This document shows positions 39,024 to 48,979 of a stretch of 64,000 nucleotides of DNA, one piece after another. Below the pieces are notes generated by a model. The model was not told the origin of the DNA and ran no database searches. It was given only the letters and a program-made list of their open reading frames with translations. Source of the DNA: Halomonas smyrnensis AAD6 (GTDB taxonomy: Bacteria > Pseudomonadota > Gammaproteobacteria > Pseudomonadales > Halomonadaceae). The translations under genes and the position numbers were made by a program. Position 1 is the stretch's first letter. Every line of letters begins with the position of its first letter. The stretch lies in contig NZ_AJKS02000007.1 in assembly GCF_000265245.1 (NCBI RefSeq), positions 108,698 to 172,697 of the forward strand, in the 5' to 3' direction.

Positions 39024-40649
39024 ATGTTCCATCGGATGCGACCGCTGGTCTTCTGGCCACCCTTTATTCTTCTGATGCTGGCGGTCGCTGCCAGCATCAT
39101 CGACCTGCAAGGCTTCCTCGCCGTGACGGGAAGGCTCAACACCGCCATTCTCGAGAATGTCGGCTGGCTCTTTTCCCTGACCTCGCTGGCCATGGTGATT
39201 ACCTGCCTGATCGTCTTCCTGTCCCCGCTGGGGCGCACCCGCATCGGCGGTGAACACGCCCGGCCCATGCTCTCGGCCTGGCGCTGGTTCTCGATCACCC
39301 TGTGCACCACGGTGGCGGTGGGCATCATGTTCTGGTCCACCGCCGAGCCGCTCTATCATCTGCATTCCCCCCCGGCATCGCTCGATATCACGGCCAACAG
39401 CCTGGATGCGGCCCGCTTCTCCCTGTCGACCATGTTCCTGCACTGGTCCTTCACCCCCTACGCCATCTACACCGTGCCGGCGGTCATGTTCGCCATCGCC
39501 CACTACAACATGGGCAAGCCGTTCTCGCTGGGCTCCTTGTTCACACCGATCCTGGGTGACCGCCTCATCGGACGCCCGGGACGCCTGCTGGACGCCCTGG
39601 CCCTGTTTGCGCTGGTCTGCGGGATGGCCTCATCGCTGGGCACCGGCGTCATGACGCTGGCCGGCGGCGTCGACCGCTTCCTGGGCACTGGCACGGGACC
39701 ACTTGCCCTGGGCATCGTGACGCTGGCGATCGTCACGCTGTTCACGGCCTCGGCCGCCAGCGGACTCCAACGCGGCATCGCCACGCTCTCCGCCCTCAAC
39801 GCGCGGGCCTTCTTCGTCTTCATGGCCTTCATCTTCCTGTTTGGACCGACCCGTGACATCCTCGGCTATGGCGTGGAGTCCAGTGGCGCCTATGTCGGAC
39901 AATTTCTGGAAAAGAGCCTGTTCACCGGCGCCCTGGCCGATGATCCCTGGCCAAAGAGCTGGAGCATCTTCTATTGGGCCAACTGGATGGCGTGGGCCCC
40001 GATCACGGCGCTCTTCCTCGGCCGTATTTCACGGGGCTATACCGTGCGTCAGTTCATGCTGATCAACCTGGTCGCGCCCGCCCTGTTTGCCATTGCCTAT
40101 GTCTCGGTCACCAGCGGCAGCATGCTGCACCTGGATCTGACGGGCGACGGCGGCATGTATGCCCTGCTGCAGGAAAATGGTCCGGGCGCCATGGTCTACG
40201 CGCTCCTCGACGAACTGCCCCTGGACGGTCTCAGCGCCGCGGCTTTCCTGGCGATCGCCTTCCTGTCCTACGTGACCGCCGCCGACTCCAACACCGAAGC
40301 GATCAGTCAGCTGTGCAGCAACGACAGTCAAACGGCCTTGGCGGGCGACGGTGATGATGACAATGCCGCGGGTCGACTGCCGCTCAAGGTGCTGTGGGGT
40401 ACCACCATCGGCGCCGTGGCCTGGATCATGACCAGCTTCGTCGGGGTCGATGGCATCAAGATGCTCTCGAACCTGGGGGGGTTCCCGGCGCTTCTGATCG
40501 TCATCCTGGCCACGGCCTCTCTGCTGCGCCTGGTCAGCCTGGGCACGGCCGGCGCCGGCATGGAGAGAACGCCGTCGCGCACCTACTCCGAAGAGGCGCA
40601 CGCGCGCTGGCAGCAGCGCCGTCGCTTGGCCGAGGCTGAACAAGGCTGA
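39024..40649 (+). CDS. BCCT-family transporter
   Basis: This 541-residue inner membrane protein has 12 expected membrane segments and belongs to the betaine/choline/carnitine transporter family. Motifs are IMFWSTAEPLYHL, FLHWSFTPYAIYTVPAV, and WANWMAWAPITALFLGRISRGYTVRQF, the family signature. AAAAGGAG precedes the ATG by 6 bases. Termini are short, unlike osmosensing BCCTs with long tails, which points to nutrient uptake. DddT, the DMSP importer of related clusters, is of this family. It ends the aldehyde dehydrogenase operon, 153 bases after the enolase-type gene. Confidence 0.88.
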   Translation: MFHRMRPLVFWPPFILLMLAVAASIIDLQGFLAVTGRLNTAILENVGWLFSLTSLAMVITCLIVFLSPLGRTRIGGEHARPMLSAWRWFSITLCTTVAVGIMFWSTAEPLYHLHSPPASLDITANSLDAARFSLSTMFLHWSFTPYAIYTVPAVMFAIAHYNMGKPFSLGSLFTPILGDRLIGRPGRLLDALALFALVCGMASSLGTGVMTLAGGVDRFLGTGTGPLALGIVTLAIVTLFTASAASGLQRGIATLSALNARAFFVFMAFIFLFGPTRDILGYGVESSGAYVGQFLEKSLFTGALADDPWPKSWSIFYWANWMAWAPITALFLGRISRGYTVRQFMLINLVAPALFAIAYVSVTSGSMLHLDLTGDGGMYALLQENGPGAMVYALLDELPLDGLSAAAFLAIAFLSYVTAADSNTEAISQLCSNDSQTALAGDGDDDNAAGRLPLKVLWGTTIGAVAWIMTSFVGVDGIKMLSNLGGFPALLIVILATASLLRLVSLGTAGAGMERTPSRTYSEEAHARWQQRRRLAEAEQG

Positions 40650-40773
40650 AGCCTTCATGCACTAGCCGCCCGCAAGAGCGGATAGTGCATCCTGTCGGCC
40701 CCCTACCGGGGCCTGTGCCCAAGAGAGCGCGGCTTCACGCCTCTCTTCCCGGGCACGAAGCGCCCAGGAAAGC

Positions 40774-40800
40774 AAAAGGCCCGCATTGAGCGGGCCTTTT
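40774..40800. terminator. Bidirectional terminator between BCCT and tautomerase genes
   Basis: A perfect 11-bp stem (AAAAGGCCCGC with its complement) closes an ATTGA loop. Four A residues on one side and four T on the other make it a terminator for both converging operons. Confidence 0.85.
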
Positions 40801-40816
40801 GCGCATCCTGTTCGCC

Positions 40817-41185
40817 TCACTGCGGACAGAACTGCGCCACTCCCCCCCGGAACGACCAATCGATATCACGATTCTCGGTGATGGTGATCATCACGTTGCC
40901 GGGGTCGATGCCGGGATTGCGAGCCAGGGATTCCACCACCCTGGCATAGAACGCTTTCTTGGCATGATCGGGTTGGCCTCCCCGCATCACCAGATGCATC
41001 ATCACGCGGTCCGTATCGCGCGTCTGGAGCTGAAGATGTTCGGGATCACACTCATGAATCACCTGATAGCGATCGTCTTCGGGAAACCCCATGGTGTCGA
41101 TCACCGCCGCATTGACCTCATCGGAAATCGCCTGGGTATAGGCTTTCGACTTTCCCTTGAGCACGTTGATGGTAACAAAGGGCAT
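40817..41185 (-). CDS. Tautomerase-superfamily protein, malonate semialdehyde decarboxylase-like
   Basis: This protein is 122 residues, or 121 after Met removal. I start it at the second of two ATGs because this exposes Pro1, the catalytic base of tautomerases. PEDDRYQVIHE with D37-R38 and ITENRDIDWSF closely match the malonate semialdehyde decarboxylase (MSAD) branch, where Asp37 is catalytic. The two MSAD arginines (73 and 75, as recalled) are Gly and Gln here, with Arg67 nearby. It is the last gene of the acrylate/3-hydroxypropionate operon, whose intermediate is malonate semialdehyde. Decarboxylase or hydratase activity is attractive but not shown. Confidence 0.78.
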   Translation of the reverse strand: MPFVTINVLKGKSKAYTQAISDEVNAAVIDTMGFPEDDRYQVIHECDPEHLQLQTRDTDRVMMHLVMRGGQPDHAKKAFYARVVESLARNPGIDPGNVMITITENRDIDWSFRGGVAQFCPQ

Positions 41186-41259
41186 CATTTCCTCCGTGTG
41201 CAACCAGGGAACTGATTGCCATGAATTAACAAAGAGGTGGGACCGAGCATCTCTAGCCC

Positions 41260-42105
41260 CTACCGATGACGAAAGACCGGGGCGCGTTTCTTGACGAAGG
41301 CGTTCATGCCCTCCTTCTGCCCCTCGGTCGCGAAGGCCGCCTGAAAGAGCAGGCGCTCCTGGCGAAGGCCTTCGTCGAGTGGCGTCTCGAAGGCGGCATT
41401 GACGGCGGACTTGGCCATCTTGACGGCCGGCGCGTTGTAGCCGGCGATGGTATGGGCCGCCTCGAGCGCGTTCTGCATCAGCTCGTCCTTGGGCACCACC
41501 CGGGCCACAAGGCCGATCTCCTTGGCTTCCTGGGCCCCGATGTTGCGTCCGATCAGCACCATATCCATGGCCATCGCCTTGCCGACCGAGCGGGCCAGGC
41601 GCTGGGATCCCCCGATCCCGGGCAGGATGCCCAACTTGATCTCCGGCTGGCCGAACTGGGCGTCGTCCGAGGCGATGATAAAGTCGCACAGCAGGGCCAG
41701 TTCACAGCCACCGCCGAGTGCAAAGCCTCCGACCGCGGCGATGATCGGCTTGGCGATCTGGCGCACCTGGTCCCAGGGCGACAGGAAGTCGTCCATGTAG
41801 AAGTCGGTGAAGGACTTCTCGGCCATCTCCTCGATATCGGCGCCGGCGGCGAAGGCCCTGGGGTTGCCGGTGATGACGATCGCACCGATGCCCGGGTCGG
41901 CGTCCAGCTCGCGCAGTACCGCGAGTGTCTCTTCGGCCAATTGCCGATTGAGCGCATTCAGGCTCTTCGGCCGGTTCAGGATGATGAGCCCGACCCGCTC
42001 GCGTCGCTCGACGACGATCATCTCGGGGCCGGTGTCGTTCGGCGCATCAGACGCCGAGGACTCGGCGTGTTTCGATTGCGGCTGCGTGTCCACTGTCTTG
42101 TTCAT
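41260..42105 (-). CDS. acuK: Enoyl-CoA hydratase, AcuK-like
   Basis: This 281-residue crotonase-fold enzyme has both catalytic glutamates, in GGGCELALLCD and FGQPEIKLGILPG, and oxyanion-hole residues in RAFAAGADIEEM. AcuK hydrates acryloyl-CoA to 3-hydroxypropionyl-CoA in the Halomonas DMSP/acrylate route. The first 28 residues form a nonconserved polar extension. It follows the CoA-transferase gene in the same operon, the same pairing as acuN-acuK. A general beta-oxidation hydratase is the alternative, but the neighbourhood argues for AcuK. Confidence 0.8.
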   Translation of the reverse strand: MNKTVDTQPQSKHAESSASDAPNDTGPEMIVVERRERVGLIILNRPKSLNALNRQLAEETLAVLRELDADPGIGAIVITGNPRAFAAGADIEEMAEKSFTDFYMDDFLSPWDQVRQIAKPIIAAVGGFALGGGCELALLCDFIIASDDAQFGQPEIKLGILPGIGGSQRLARSVGKAMAMDMVLIGRNIGAQEAKEIGLVARVVPKDELMQNALEAAHTIAGYNAPAVKMAKSAVNAAFETPLDEGLRQERLLFQAAFATEGQKEGMNAFVKKRAPVFRHR

Positions 42106-42314
42106 CTTCCAACTCCCATTTATTGTGGGTGGTCTACAAGCGTTTCAGGCAAAAAACCTTGCCGTGTCAGCTCGTTGGAAGAGCCGACAGGCTTGTATTC
42201 ATCTCAAGATGACGGCCCCTGCCCCGGGCGTCCCGCCACTGCAGGCATGACATCCTCTGTCATCTTCCGGGGAGACGACCGAGGCGAACCTTGAGCGCCT
42301 CATGGCCTCACTCG

Positions 42315-43700
42315 CTACTCGGTCGGATCGGCGCTGGCTTTCACCTGCGCCTTCCTTGGCCGCTCCCGCCCACTCTCGTGGGCTGGTTCGGGGCCCGATC
42401 GAACGGAGCCTGAGCCATGGGAGGCGGCGGGACGAAAGTCCTGAAGCGACATCTCCGTGTCGGATGTTCCGGAGGCCGCGCCCTGCCCATCCGGCGGTGT
42501 TGGCAGATGGTAGGAACCGTGACGCGCCATCAGTTCGGCCAGGATGGCTTCGCGATGTTGCCCGAGCCCCGGTGCCTTGGATGGGACATCACTATCGAAG
42601 TCCTCGCGCCCGGTCAGCTTGATCGGGTTGCCTGCCGTCCGGAAGGGCTTGCCGGCCTTGCCCTGAACCTGGACGATCATGTTGCGGGCCTTCAACTGCG
42701 GGTGATCGAACAGCTTGTCGATGGTATTGATCGGCGAACAGGGCACCCCCTCCTCGTTGAGCAGATCCACCCAGTGCTGGACGGGCTGCTGTCGCAGGAT
42801 CTTTTCCATCTCGGCGACCAGCTCGGGGCGGTTCTGGCAGCGCAGGTCGTTGCTGATGAAACGGGGATCGAAGGCGAGTCTTGCCGCGCCGATGGCATCG
42901 GCCATCAGCAGGAAGAGGGTATCGTTGCCGGCGGCGATGACGAGCTTGCCGTCCTTGGCATTGAAGCTCTCGAAGGGCGCCAGCGAGGGGTGGCAGTCGC
43001 CGGTTCGGTTGGGCACCTTGCCCTCGATGTCGTAACGCGCCAGGGCGGTTTCCATCAGCGCCGCCTGGCAATCGAGCATGCCGATATCGACGCGGGTGCC
43101 CTGGGCATCCTTGGTCCGGCTATAGAGCGACGCGATGATGCCCACCGCCGCGAAGAGCGCCGCGCTCAGGTCGCCGAAGCTGGTCCCCACCCGCGATGGT
43201 TCGCCATCGGGCCATCCCGTCAGGCTCATGATCCCGCCCATGGCCTGCACGACCATGTCGTAACCGGGCAACTCGCTGAAGGGACCGGTATGACCGAAGC
43301 CCGAGATCGAGGAATAGATCAGGTGAGGATGCGTCCTGGCCAGGCGCTCGGGGCCGTAGCCCAGGCGATCCATCACGCCGGGGCGGAAGTTTTCGACCAG
43401 CACATCGGACTCATCCAGCAACCGTTCCAGCAGCTCGCGGTCGCGGGGTGACTTGATATCCAGGACGATGCTTTCCTTGTTGCGGTTGAAGCAGCTGAAG
43501 TACGCGCTCTCGCCCTCGACGAACGGACCGAACTCGCGGGTATCGTCGCCGGTGCCGATCTTCTCGACCTTGATGACGCGGGCCCCCAGATCGGCCAGCA
43601 CCATGGTGCAATAGGGCCCGGCGAGCACCCGAGAAAAATCGAGCACGGTCACCCCATCGAGAGGGCCCTTCTTGAGCTCCGGTTGCGTAAAGGTGGCCAT
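42315..43700 (-). CDS. acuN: CaiB/BaiF-family CoA-transferase, AcuN-like
   Basis: This 461-residue class III CoA-transferase has the DFSRVLAGPYCTMVLADLGA start, the VENFRPGVMDRLGYG motif and the catalytic Asp at about D177 (SFGDLSAAL). In Halomonas, AcuN loads CoA onto acrylate or 3-hydroxypropionate. The family core ends near residue 395; here an extra 65 residues rich in Ser, Pro, Gly and charged residues follow. GGGAG precedes the ATG. It lies between the GMC and hydratase genes with gaps of 27 and 209 bases. Confidence 0.82.
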   Translation of the reverse strand: MATFTQPELKKGPLDGVTVLDFSRVLAGPYCTMVLADLGARVIKVEKIGTGDDTREFGPFVEGESAYFSCFNRNKESIVLDIKSPRDRELLERLLDESDVLVENFRPGVMDRLGYGPERLARTHPHLIYSSISGFGHTGPFSELPGYDMVVQAMGGIMSLTGWPDGEPSRVGTSFGDLSAALFAAVGIIASLYSRTKDAQGTRVDIGMLDCQAALMETALARYDIEGKVPNRTGDCHPSLAPFESFNAKDGKLVIAAGNDTLFLLMADAIGAARLAFDPRFISNDLRCQNRPELVAEMEKILRQQPVQHWVDLLNEEGVPCSPINTIDKLFDHPQLKARNMIVQVQGKAGKPFRTAGNPIKLTGREDFDSDVPSKAPGLGQHREAILAELMARHGSYHLPTPPDGQGAASGTSDTEMSLQDFRPAASHGSGSVRSGPEPAHESGRERPRKAQVKASADPTE

Positions 43701-43727
43701 CGGTGTTCTCCCAAGTTCCTGCAGAAT

Positions 43728-45392
43728 TTATTGTGATGTCAGGATCCAGTTCGCGGCCTTCTCGGCGATCATCAGGGTCGGCGAGTTGGTGTTGCCGCTG
43801 GTGATGGTGGGCATGATGCTGGCGTCCACCACGCGCAGGCCCGCCACCCCCCGGACCCGAAGATGGGAGTCCACCACCGCCATGGGGTCGTCGTCGCGGC
43901 CCATCTTGGCGGTGCCCACCGGATGGAAGATGGTGGTGCCGATATCGCCGGCCAGCCGTGCCAGATCGTCGTCGGTCTGGTACTGCGCCCCCGGCTTGAC
44001 CTCCTCAGGCTCATACTTGGCGAAGGCCGGCTGGGCGGCGATGTGGCGCGTGACACGCAGCGAGTCGGCGGCGACCTGGCGATCCTCCGGCGTGCTCAGG
44101 TAGTGGGGGGAAATCGCCGGCGCCTGGCGCGGGTCGCGGCTCTTGATGCGCACCGTGCCGCGGCTGGTGGGGTTGAGGTTGCACACGCTGGCCGTGATGG
44201 CCGGGAAGTCATGCAGCGGCTGGCCGAAGGCCTCCAGGCTCAGCGGCTGGACGTGATACTCGAGGTTGGGATGCGTGTAGTCCTCGGAGCTGCGGGTGAA
44301 GGCACACAGCTGGGACGGCGCCATGCTCATGGGACCGGAGCGTTTCAAGGCGTACTCGAGGCCGATCTTGGCCTTGCCCATCAGCGAGTTGGCCATGGTA
44401 TTGAGGGTCTTAGCGCCCTTGACCCTGTAGACCGAGCGGATCTGCAGGTGGTCCTGCAGGTTCTCGCCCACGCCGGGCAGGTCGGCCACCACGGGGATGT
44501 CGTGCTCGGCGAGCAGCGCCGCCGGGCCGACGCCCGAGAGCTGCAGCAGCTGCGGCGAGCCGATGGCGCCTGCTGAGAGCACCACCTCGCGACGCGCCGT
44601 CGCCTCGACTTCCTCGCCCGCGCGCTCGGCCTTCAGCCCACAACAGCGCGGCTCGCCGCCCTCGCCCGTCGAGAAGTCGAGCCCCAGCACCTGGGTGGAG
44701 TGCCAGACCGTCAGGTTGCCGCGCTGCTCGACGCCCCGCAGGAAGGCCTTGGCGGTGTTCCAGCGCCAGCCCGAGCGCTGGTTGACCTCGAAATAGTCCA
44801 CTCCCTCGTTGTCGCCGCGATTGAAGTCGCGGGTGCGGGGGATGCCGGCCTCCACCGCCGCGGTGGCGAAATCGTCCAGGACCTGCCATTTCAACCGCTG
44901 CTTCTCGATGCGCCACTCGCTGCCGTGGCCGTGGAAGTCGCGGTGGGCGGCGTCGGCATCGCCTCCCTCATCCAGGCGATGATGGTCCTCGTGCTTCATG
45001 AAGTCGGGCAAGCAGTTCTCCCAGCGCCAGGCGTCGTCGCCGGTCAGCTCGGCCCAGCCGTCATAGTCGCGGGCCTGGCCGCGCAGATAGAGCATGCCGT
45101 TGATGCTGGAACAGCCGCCCAGGGTCTTGCCCCGCGGATAGATCAGCGAGCGACCGTTCAAGCCGGGATCGGGCTCGGTGCGGAAACGCCAGTCGGTCCG
45201 GGGGTTGTTGATGCAGTAGAGGTAGCCCACCGGGATGTGGATCCAGTGGTAGTTGTCGCGACCGCCGGCCTCGATCAGCAGCACCCGGTTGGCCGGGTCC
45301 GCACTGAGGCGGTTGGCGAGCAGGCAGCCGGCGGTGCCGGCGCCCACCACGATGTAGTCGAAGGCATGGGTGTTGTTGGAATGATCAGCCAT
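43728..45392 (-). CDS. dddA: GMC-family FAD alcohol dehydrogenase, DddA-like
   Basis: This 554-residue flavoprotein has the FAD-binding VVGAGTAGCLLANRL start, the YPRGKTLGGCSSINGMLYLRG GMC signature, the SAGAIGSPQLLQLSGVGP signature 2, and the catalytic His of TTIFHPVGTAKMG. It resembles choline dehydrogenase, but DddA proteins of this type oxidise 3-hydroxypropionate to malonate semialdehyde. The neighbouring semialdehyde dehydrogenase supports that role. It lies 108 bases after the dehydrogenase gene and 27 before the CoA-transferase gene. Confidence 0.85.
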   Translation of the reverse strand: MADHSNNTHAFDYIVVGAGTAGCLLANRLSADPANRVLLIEAGGRDNYHWIHIPVGYLYCINNPRTDWRFRTEPDPGLNGRSLIYPRGKTLGGCSSINGMLYLRGQARDYDGWAELTGDDAWRWENCLPDFMKHEDHHRLDEGGDADAAHRDFHGHGSEWRIEKQRLKWQVLDDFATAAVEAGIPRTRDFNRGDNEGVDYFEVNQRSGWRWNTAKAFLRGVEQRGNLTVWHSTQVLGLDFSTGEGGEPRCCGLKAERAGEEVEATARREVVLSAGAIGSPQLLQLSGVGPAALLAEHDIPVVADLPGVGENLQDHLQIRSVYRVKGAKTLNTMANSLMGKAKIGLEYALKRSGPMSMAPSQLCAFTRSSEDYTHPNLEYHVQPLSLEAFGQPLHDFPAITASVCNLNPTSRGTVRIKSRDPRQAPAISPHYLSTPEDRQVAADSLRVTRHIAAQPAFAKYEPEEVKPGAQYQTDDDLARLAGDIGTTIFHPVGTAKMGRDDDPMAVVDSHLRVRGVAGLRVVDASIMPTITSGNTNSPTLMIAEKAANWILTSQ

Positions 45393-45500
45393 GGCGTGCT
45401 CTCGCTGGGCATGCCGGCCCGCTCGCCAGCGACGTGGCGGTCGTCGATCGGGGGAGCCCCCCGATCGGCCGGCATGCCGGTCGGTCGGTGGAGGGAGGGG

Positions 45501-47012
<1,512 letters not shown>

Positions 47013-47126
47013 GGCTGCCTCGTTTCCTATGTTGCACTGCACACTGGATATCCCGCTCTGCCGGGCCTGGTAGCCCAACAAACTAGCGAAAGGCGGCGGG
47101 GAATCAATTGAGAAAGCCAAAAGCGG

Positions 47127-47147
47127 GATATAAGCTTTACAAATATC
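47127..47147. promoter_or_regulatory. Candidate LysR operator in the dddC/LysR gap
   Basis: GATAT-N11-ATATC is a perfect interrupted inverted repeat in the 174-base divergent gap, with the T-N11-A geometry of LysR recognition sites. It lies 40 bases before the LysR ATG and 115 before the dddC-like start. Confidence 0.6.
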
Positions 47148-47186
47148 TTCTGCGCATCACCGCGACTGTTACCCGGGAGCGAGTCC

Positions 47187-48092
47187 ATGCATGACCTGAA
47201 GGCCCTGCGCGCCTTCGTGGCCGTGGCCCACGAGGGCAGCGTGTCCCGCGCCGCCGAGGCGCTGCACCTGACCCAGCCCGCCGTCAGCCTCAAGCTCAAG
47301 CAGTTGCAGGAGACCCTCGGCCTCACGCTCTTCCAGCGCCACGCCCAGGGGCTCGCGCTGACCGCCGACGGTCACGCCCTGCTGCCGGCCGCCGAATCGG
47401 CCCTCACCGCCTTGCAGGCCTTCGACATCAGTGCGGCATCGATGCACGACACCCTGCGCGGCCGCCTGCGCATCGGCACCATCGTCGACCCCGAGTTCAT
47501 TCGCCTGGGCGCCCTGCTGCACCAGCTGGTGCAGCGGATCCCACAGGTGGAGACCGAGCTGCATCACGGCACCAGCGGCTACGTGCTCGAGTCGCTGCTG
47601 CGTCGCGAGCTGGATGTCGGGTTCTATCTCGAGGCCCCGGGGCAGATGCCGGCGACCGATGAAGGGGCACCGGCGGTGGAGATGATGGAACTGACGCAGT
47701 TCGCCTATCACGTCATCGCCCCGGCCGGCTGGTCCTCGCGCCTGGCGCGTACCGACTGGCCACACCTCGCCACCCTGCCCTGGGTCGTCACCCCGCCGCG
47801 CTCGGTCCACCACCGCCTGCTGAGCGAGCAGCTCGCGCCCCATGGCCTGACGCCGCATCGCGTGGCCCAGGTCGATCAGGAGCCGTGCATGATCGACCTG
47901 GTGCGGGCCGGCGTCGGCCTGGCCCTGGCCCGGGATGCCACGGCCTTGCAGGAGCGTCAGGAGCGCGGCCTGGTGATCGCCGAGGGCATCCGCCTGCCCT
48001 GTGCCCTGAGCTTCGTCTGGCTCGAGGAGCGGCGCGACGAGCCGGTCATCGCGGCGGTGCGACACGTGATGGCCGATATCTGGTCGCCCTAG
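47187..48092 (+). CDS. LysR-family regulator of the 3-hydroxypropionate operon
   Basis: This 301-residue regulator has the helix-turn-helix SRAAEALHLTQPAVSLKLKQLQE at about residues 18-40 and a type 2 periplasmic-binding effector domain. GGGAG lies upstream of the ATG. It is divergent from the DddC-like gene and separated by a LysR-type inverted repeat, so it probably regulates the dddC-dddA-acuN-acuK operon, with acrylate or 3-hydroxypropionate as possible inducers. Confidence 0.88.
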   Translation: MHDLKALRAFVAVAHEGSVSRAAEALHLTQPAVSLKLKQLQETLGLTLFQRHAQGLALTADGHALLPAAESALTALQAFDISAASMHDTLRGRLRIGTIVDPEFIRLGALLHQLVQRIPQVETELHHGTSGYVLESLLRRELDVGFYLEAPGQMPATDEGAPAVEMMELTQFAYHVIAPAGWSSRLARTDWPHLATLPWVVTPPRSVHHRLLSEQLAPHGLTPHRVAQVDQEPCMIDLVRAGVGLALARDATALQERQERGLVIAEGIRLPCALSFVWLEERRDEPVIAAVRHVMADIWSP

Positions 48093-48243
48093 ACCGGCAG
48101 ACGAGGGCCCGGTCAACGCCCACGCACGCCATGATCGGCATGCATCGCGTCCATGTGATCTCACGCCAGGGCGACCGTCCCCGCCACTGTCGCTGCCGCC
48201 ATCCCTCTTTCTCCAGCTCTTTCCCCATCGGCGGTTGTCATGA

Positions 48244-48261
48244 ATAGACGGTCGGTCTATA
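48244..48261. promoter_or_regulatory. AcuR operator 1, before acuR
   Basis: ATAGACGGTCGGTCTAT is a near-perfect palindrome ending 9 bases before the chosen acuR ATG. It overlaps a TATATT-like -10 element, so binding would block acuR transcription. The same palindrome with one base changed lies before acuI. Confidence 0.75.
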
Positions 48262-48269
48262 TTTTATTC

Positions 48270-48908
48270 ATGACAGCCACCAAAGCCCCCAGCACGCGAC
48301 GCCGAGGCCGCCCTCCCAAGGTACCGAGGGAAGACCCGGACACCCGCGCCGTCCTCATCCGCAGCGGCCTCGAAGTGCTGACCGAGCATGGATTCATCGC
48401 TTCCGGCATCGATGGCATTCTCAAGCGAGTCGGTGTGCCGAAAGGCTCCTTCTATTACTACTTCGACAGCAAGGAGGCCTTCGGCCGTGCCGTGATGGAC
48501 CACTACGCCGCCTATTTCGCTGCCAAGCTGGATCGTCACCTGGGCGACACGTCACGCCCTCCACTGGCACGGCTGGAAGCCTTCGTCGAGGATGCCGCTG
48601 CCGGCATGGCGAGGCATGACTATCGACGGGGTTGCCTGGTCGGAAACCTCGGACAGGAGGCCGATGGACTGCCCGAGAGCTATCGCGGGTGGTTGCTCGA
48701 GACCCTGGCCGACTGGGAGCGGCGCCTGGCGCGTTGCCTGCACGAGGCTTGCGAGGCGGGAGAGCTCTCCGAGGCTACCGACTGCGAGAGCCTCGCCACG
48801 GCCTTCTGGATCGGCTGGGAAGGCGCCGTGATGCGAGCCAGGCTGGAACGCAGCGATCGCCCCCTGAGGGTCTTCATCGCCACTTACCTGAGAGGCTTGC
48901 CCCGCTAG
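48270..48908 (+). CDS. acuR: TetR-family regulator, AcuR-like
   Basis: This 212-residue TetR repressor has a basic RRRGRPPK N-terminus, the DNA-binding helix-turn-helix with [27 protein letters not shown], and a C-terminal ligand domain (PF16925-like) containing [12 protein letters not shown]. AcuR represses acuI-containing operons and responds to acrylate. I favour ATG 48270; an ATG at 48240 would place the operator inside the coding region. No clear ribosome binding site precedes 48270, so a leaderless message is possible. It is followed by acuI. Confidence 0.82.
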   Translation: MTATKAPSTRRRGRPPKVPREDPDTRAVLIRSGLEVLTEHGFIASGIDGILKRVGVPKGSFYYYFDSKEAFGRAVMDHYAAYFAAKLDRHLGDTSRPPLARLEAFVEDAAAGMARHDYRRGCLVGNLGQEADGLPESYRGWLLETLADWERRLARCLHEACEAGELSEATDCESLATAFWIGWEGAVMRARLERSDRPLRVFIATYLRGLPR

Positions 48909-48930
48909 CAGGGGCTTTCCTAGACCCCTT

Positions 48931-48949
48931 TATAGACGATCGGTCTATA
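48931..48949. promoter_or_regulatory. AcuR operator 2, between acuR and acuI
   Basis: TATAGACGATCGGTCTATA is a near-perfect 19-base palindrome, 31 bases before the acuI ATG. It shares ATAGACG-TCGGTCTAT with the site before acuR apart from the central base. Confidence 0.8.
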
Positions 48950-48979
48950 AAAGAATCCACCACGACACCGAGGTGCATC

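Noticed and set aside
41260..42105. A plain beta-oxidation enoyl-CoA hydratase
   Set aside because: The motifs allow it, but the adjacent CoA-transferase, GMC enzyme, semialdehyde dehydrogenase and acuR-acuI favour an AcuK role; the alternative is noted in the entry.
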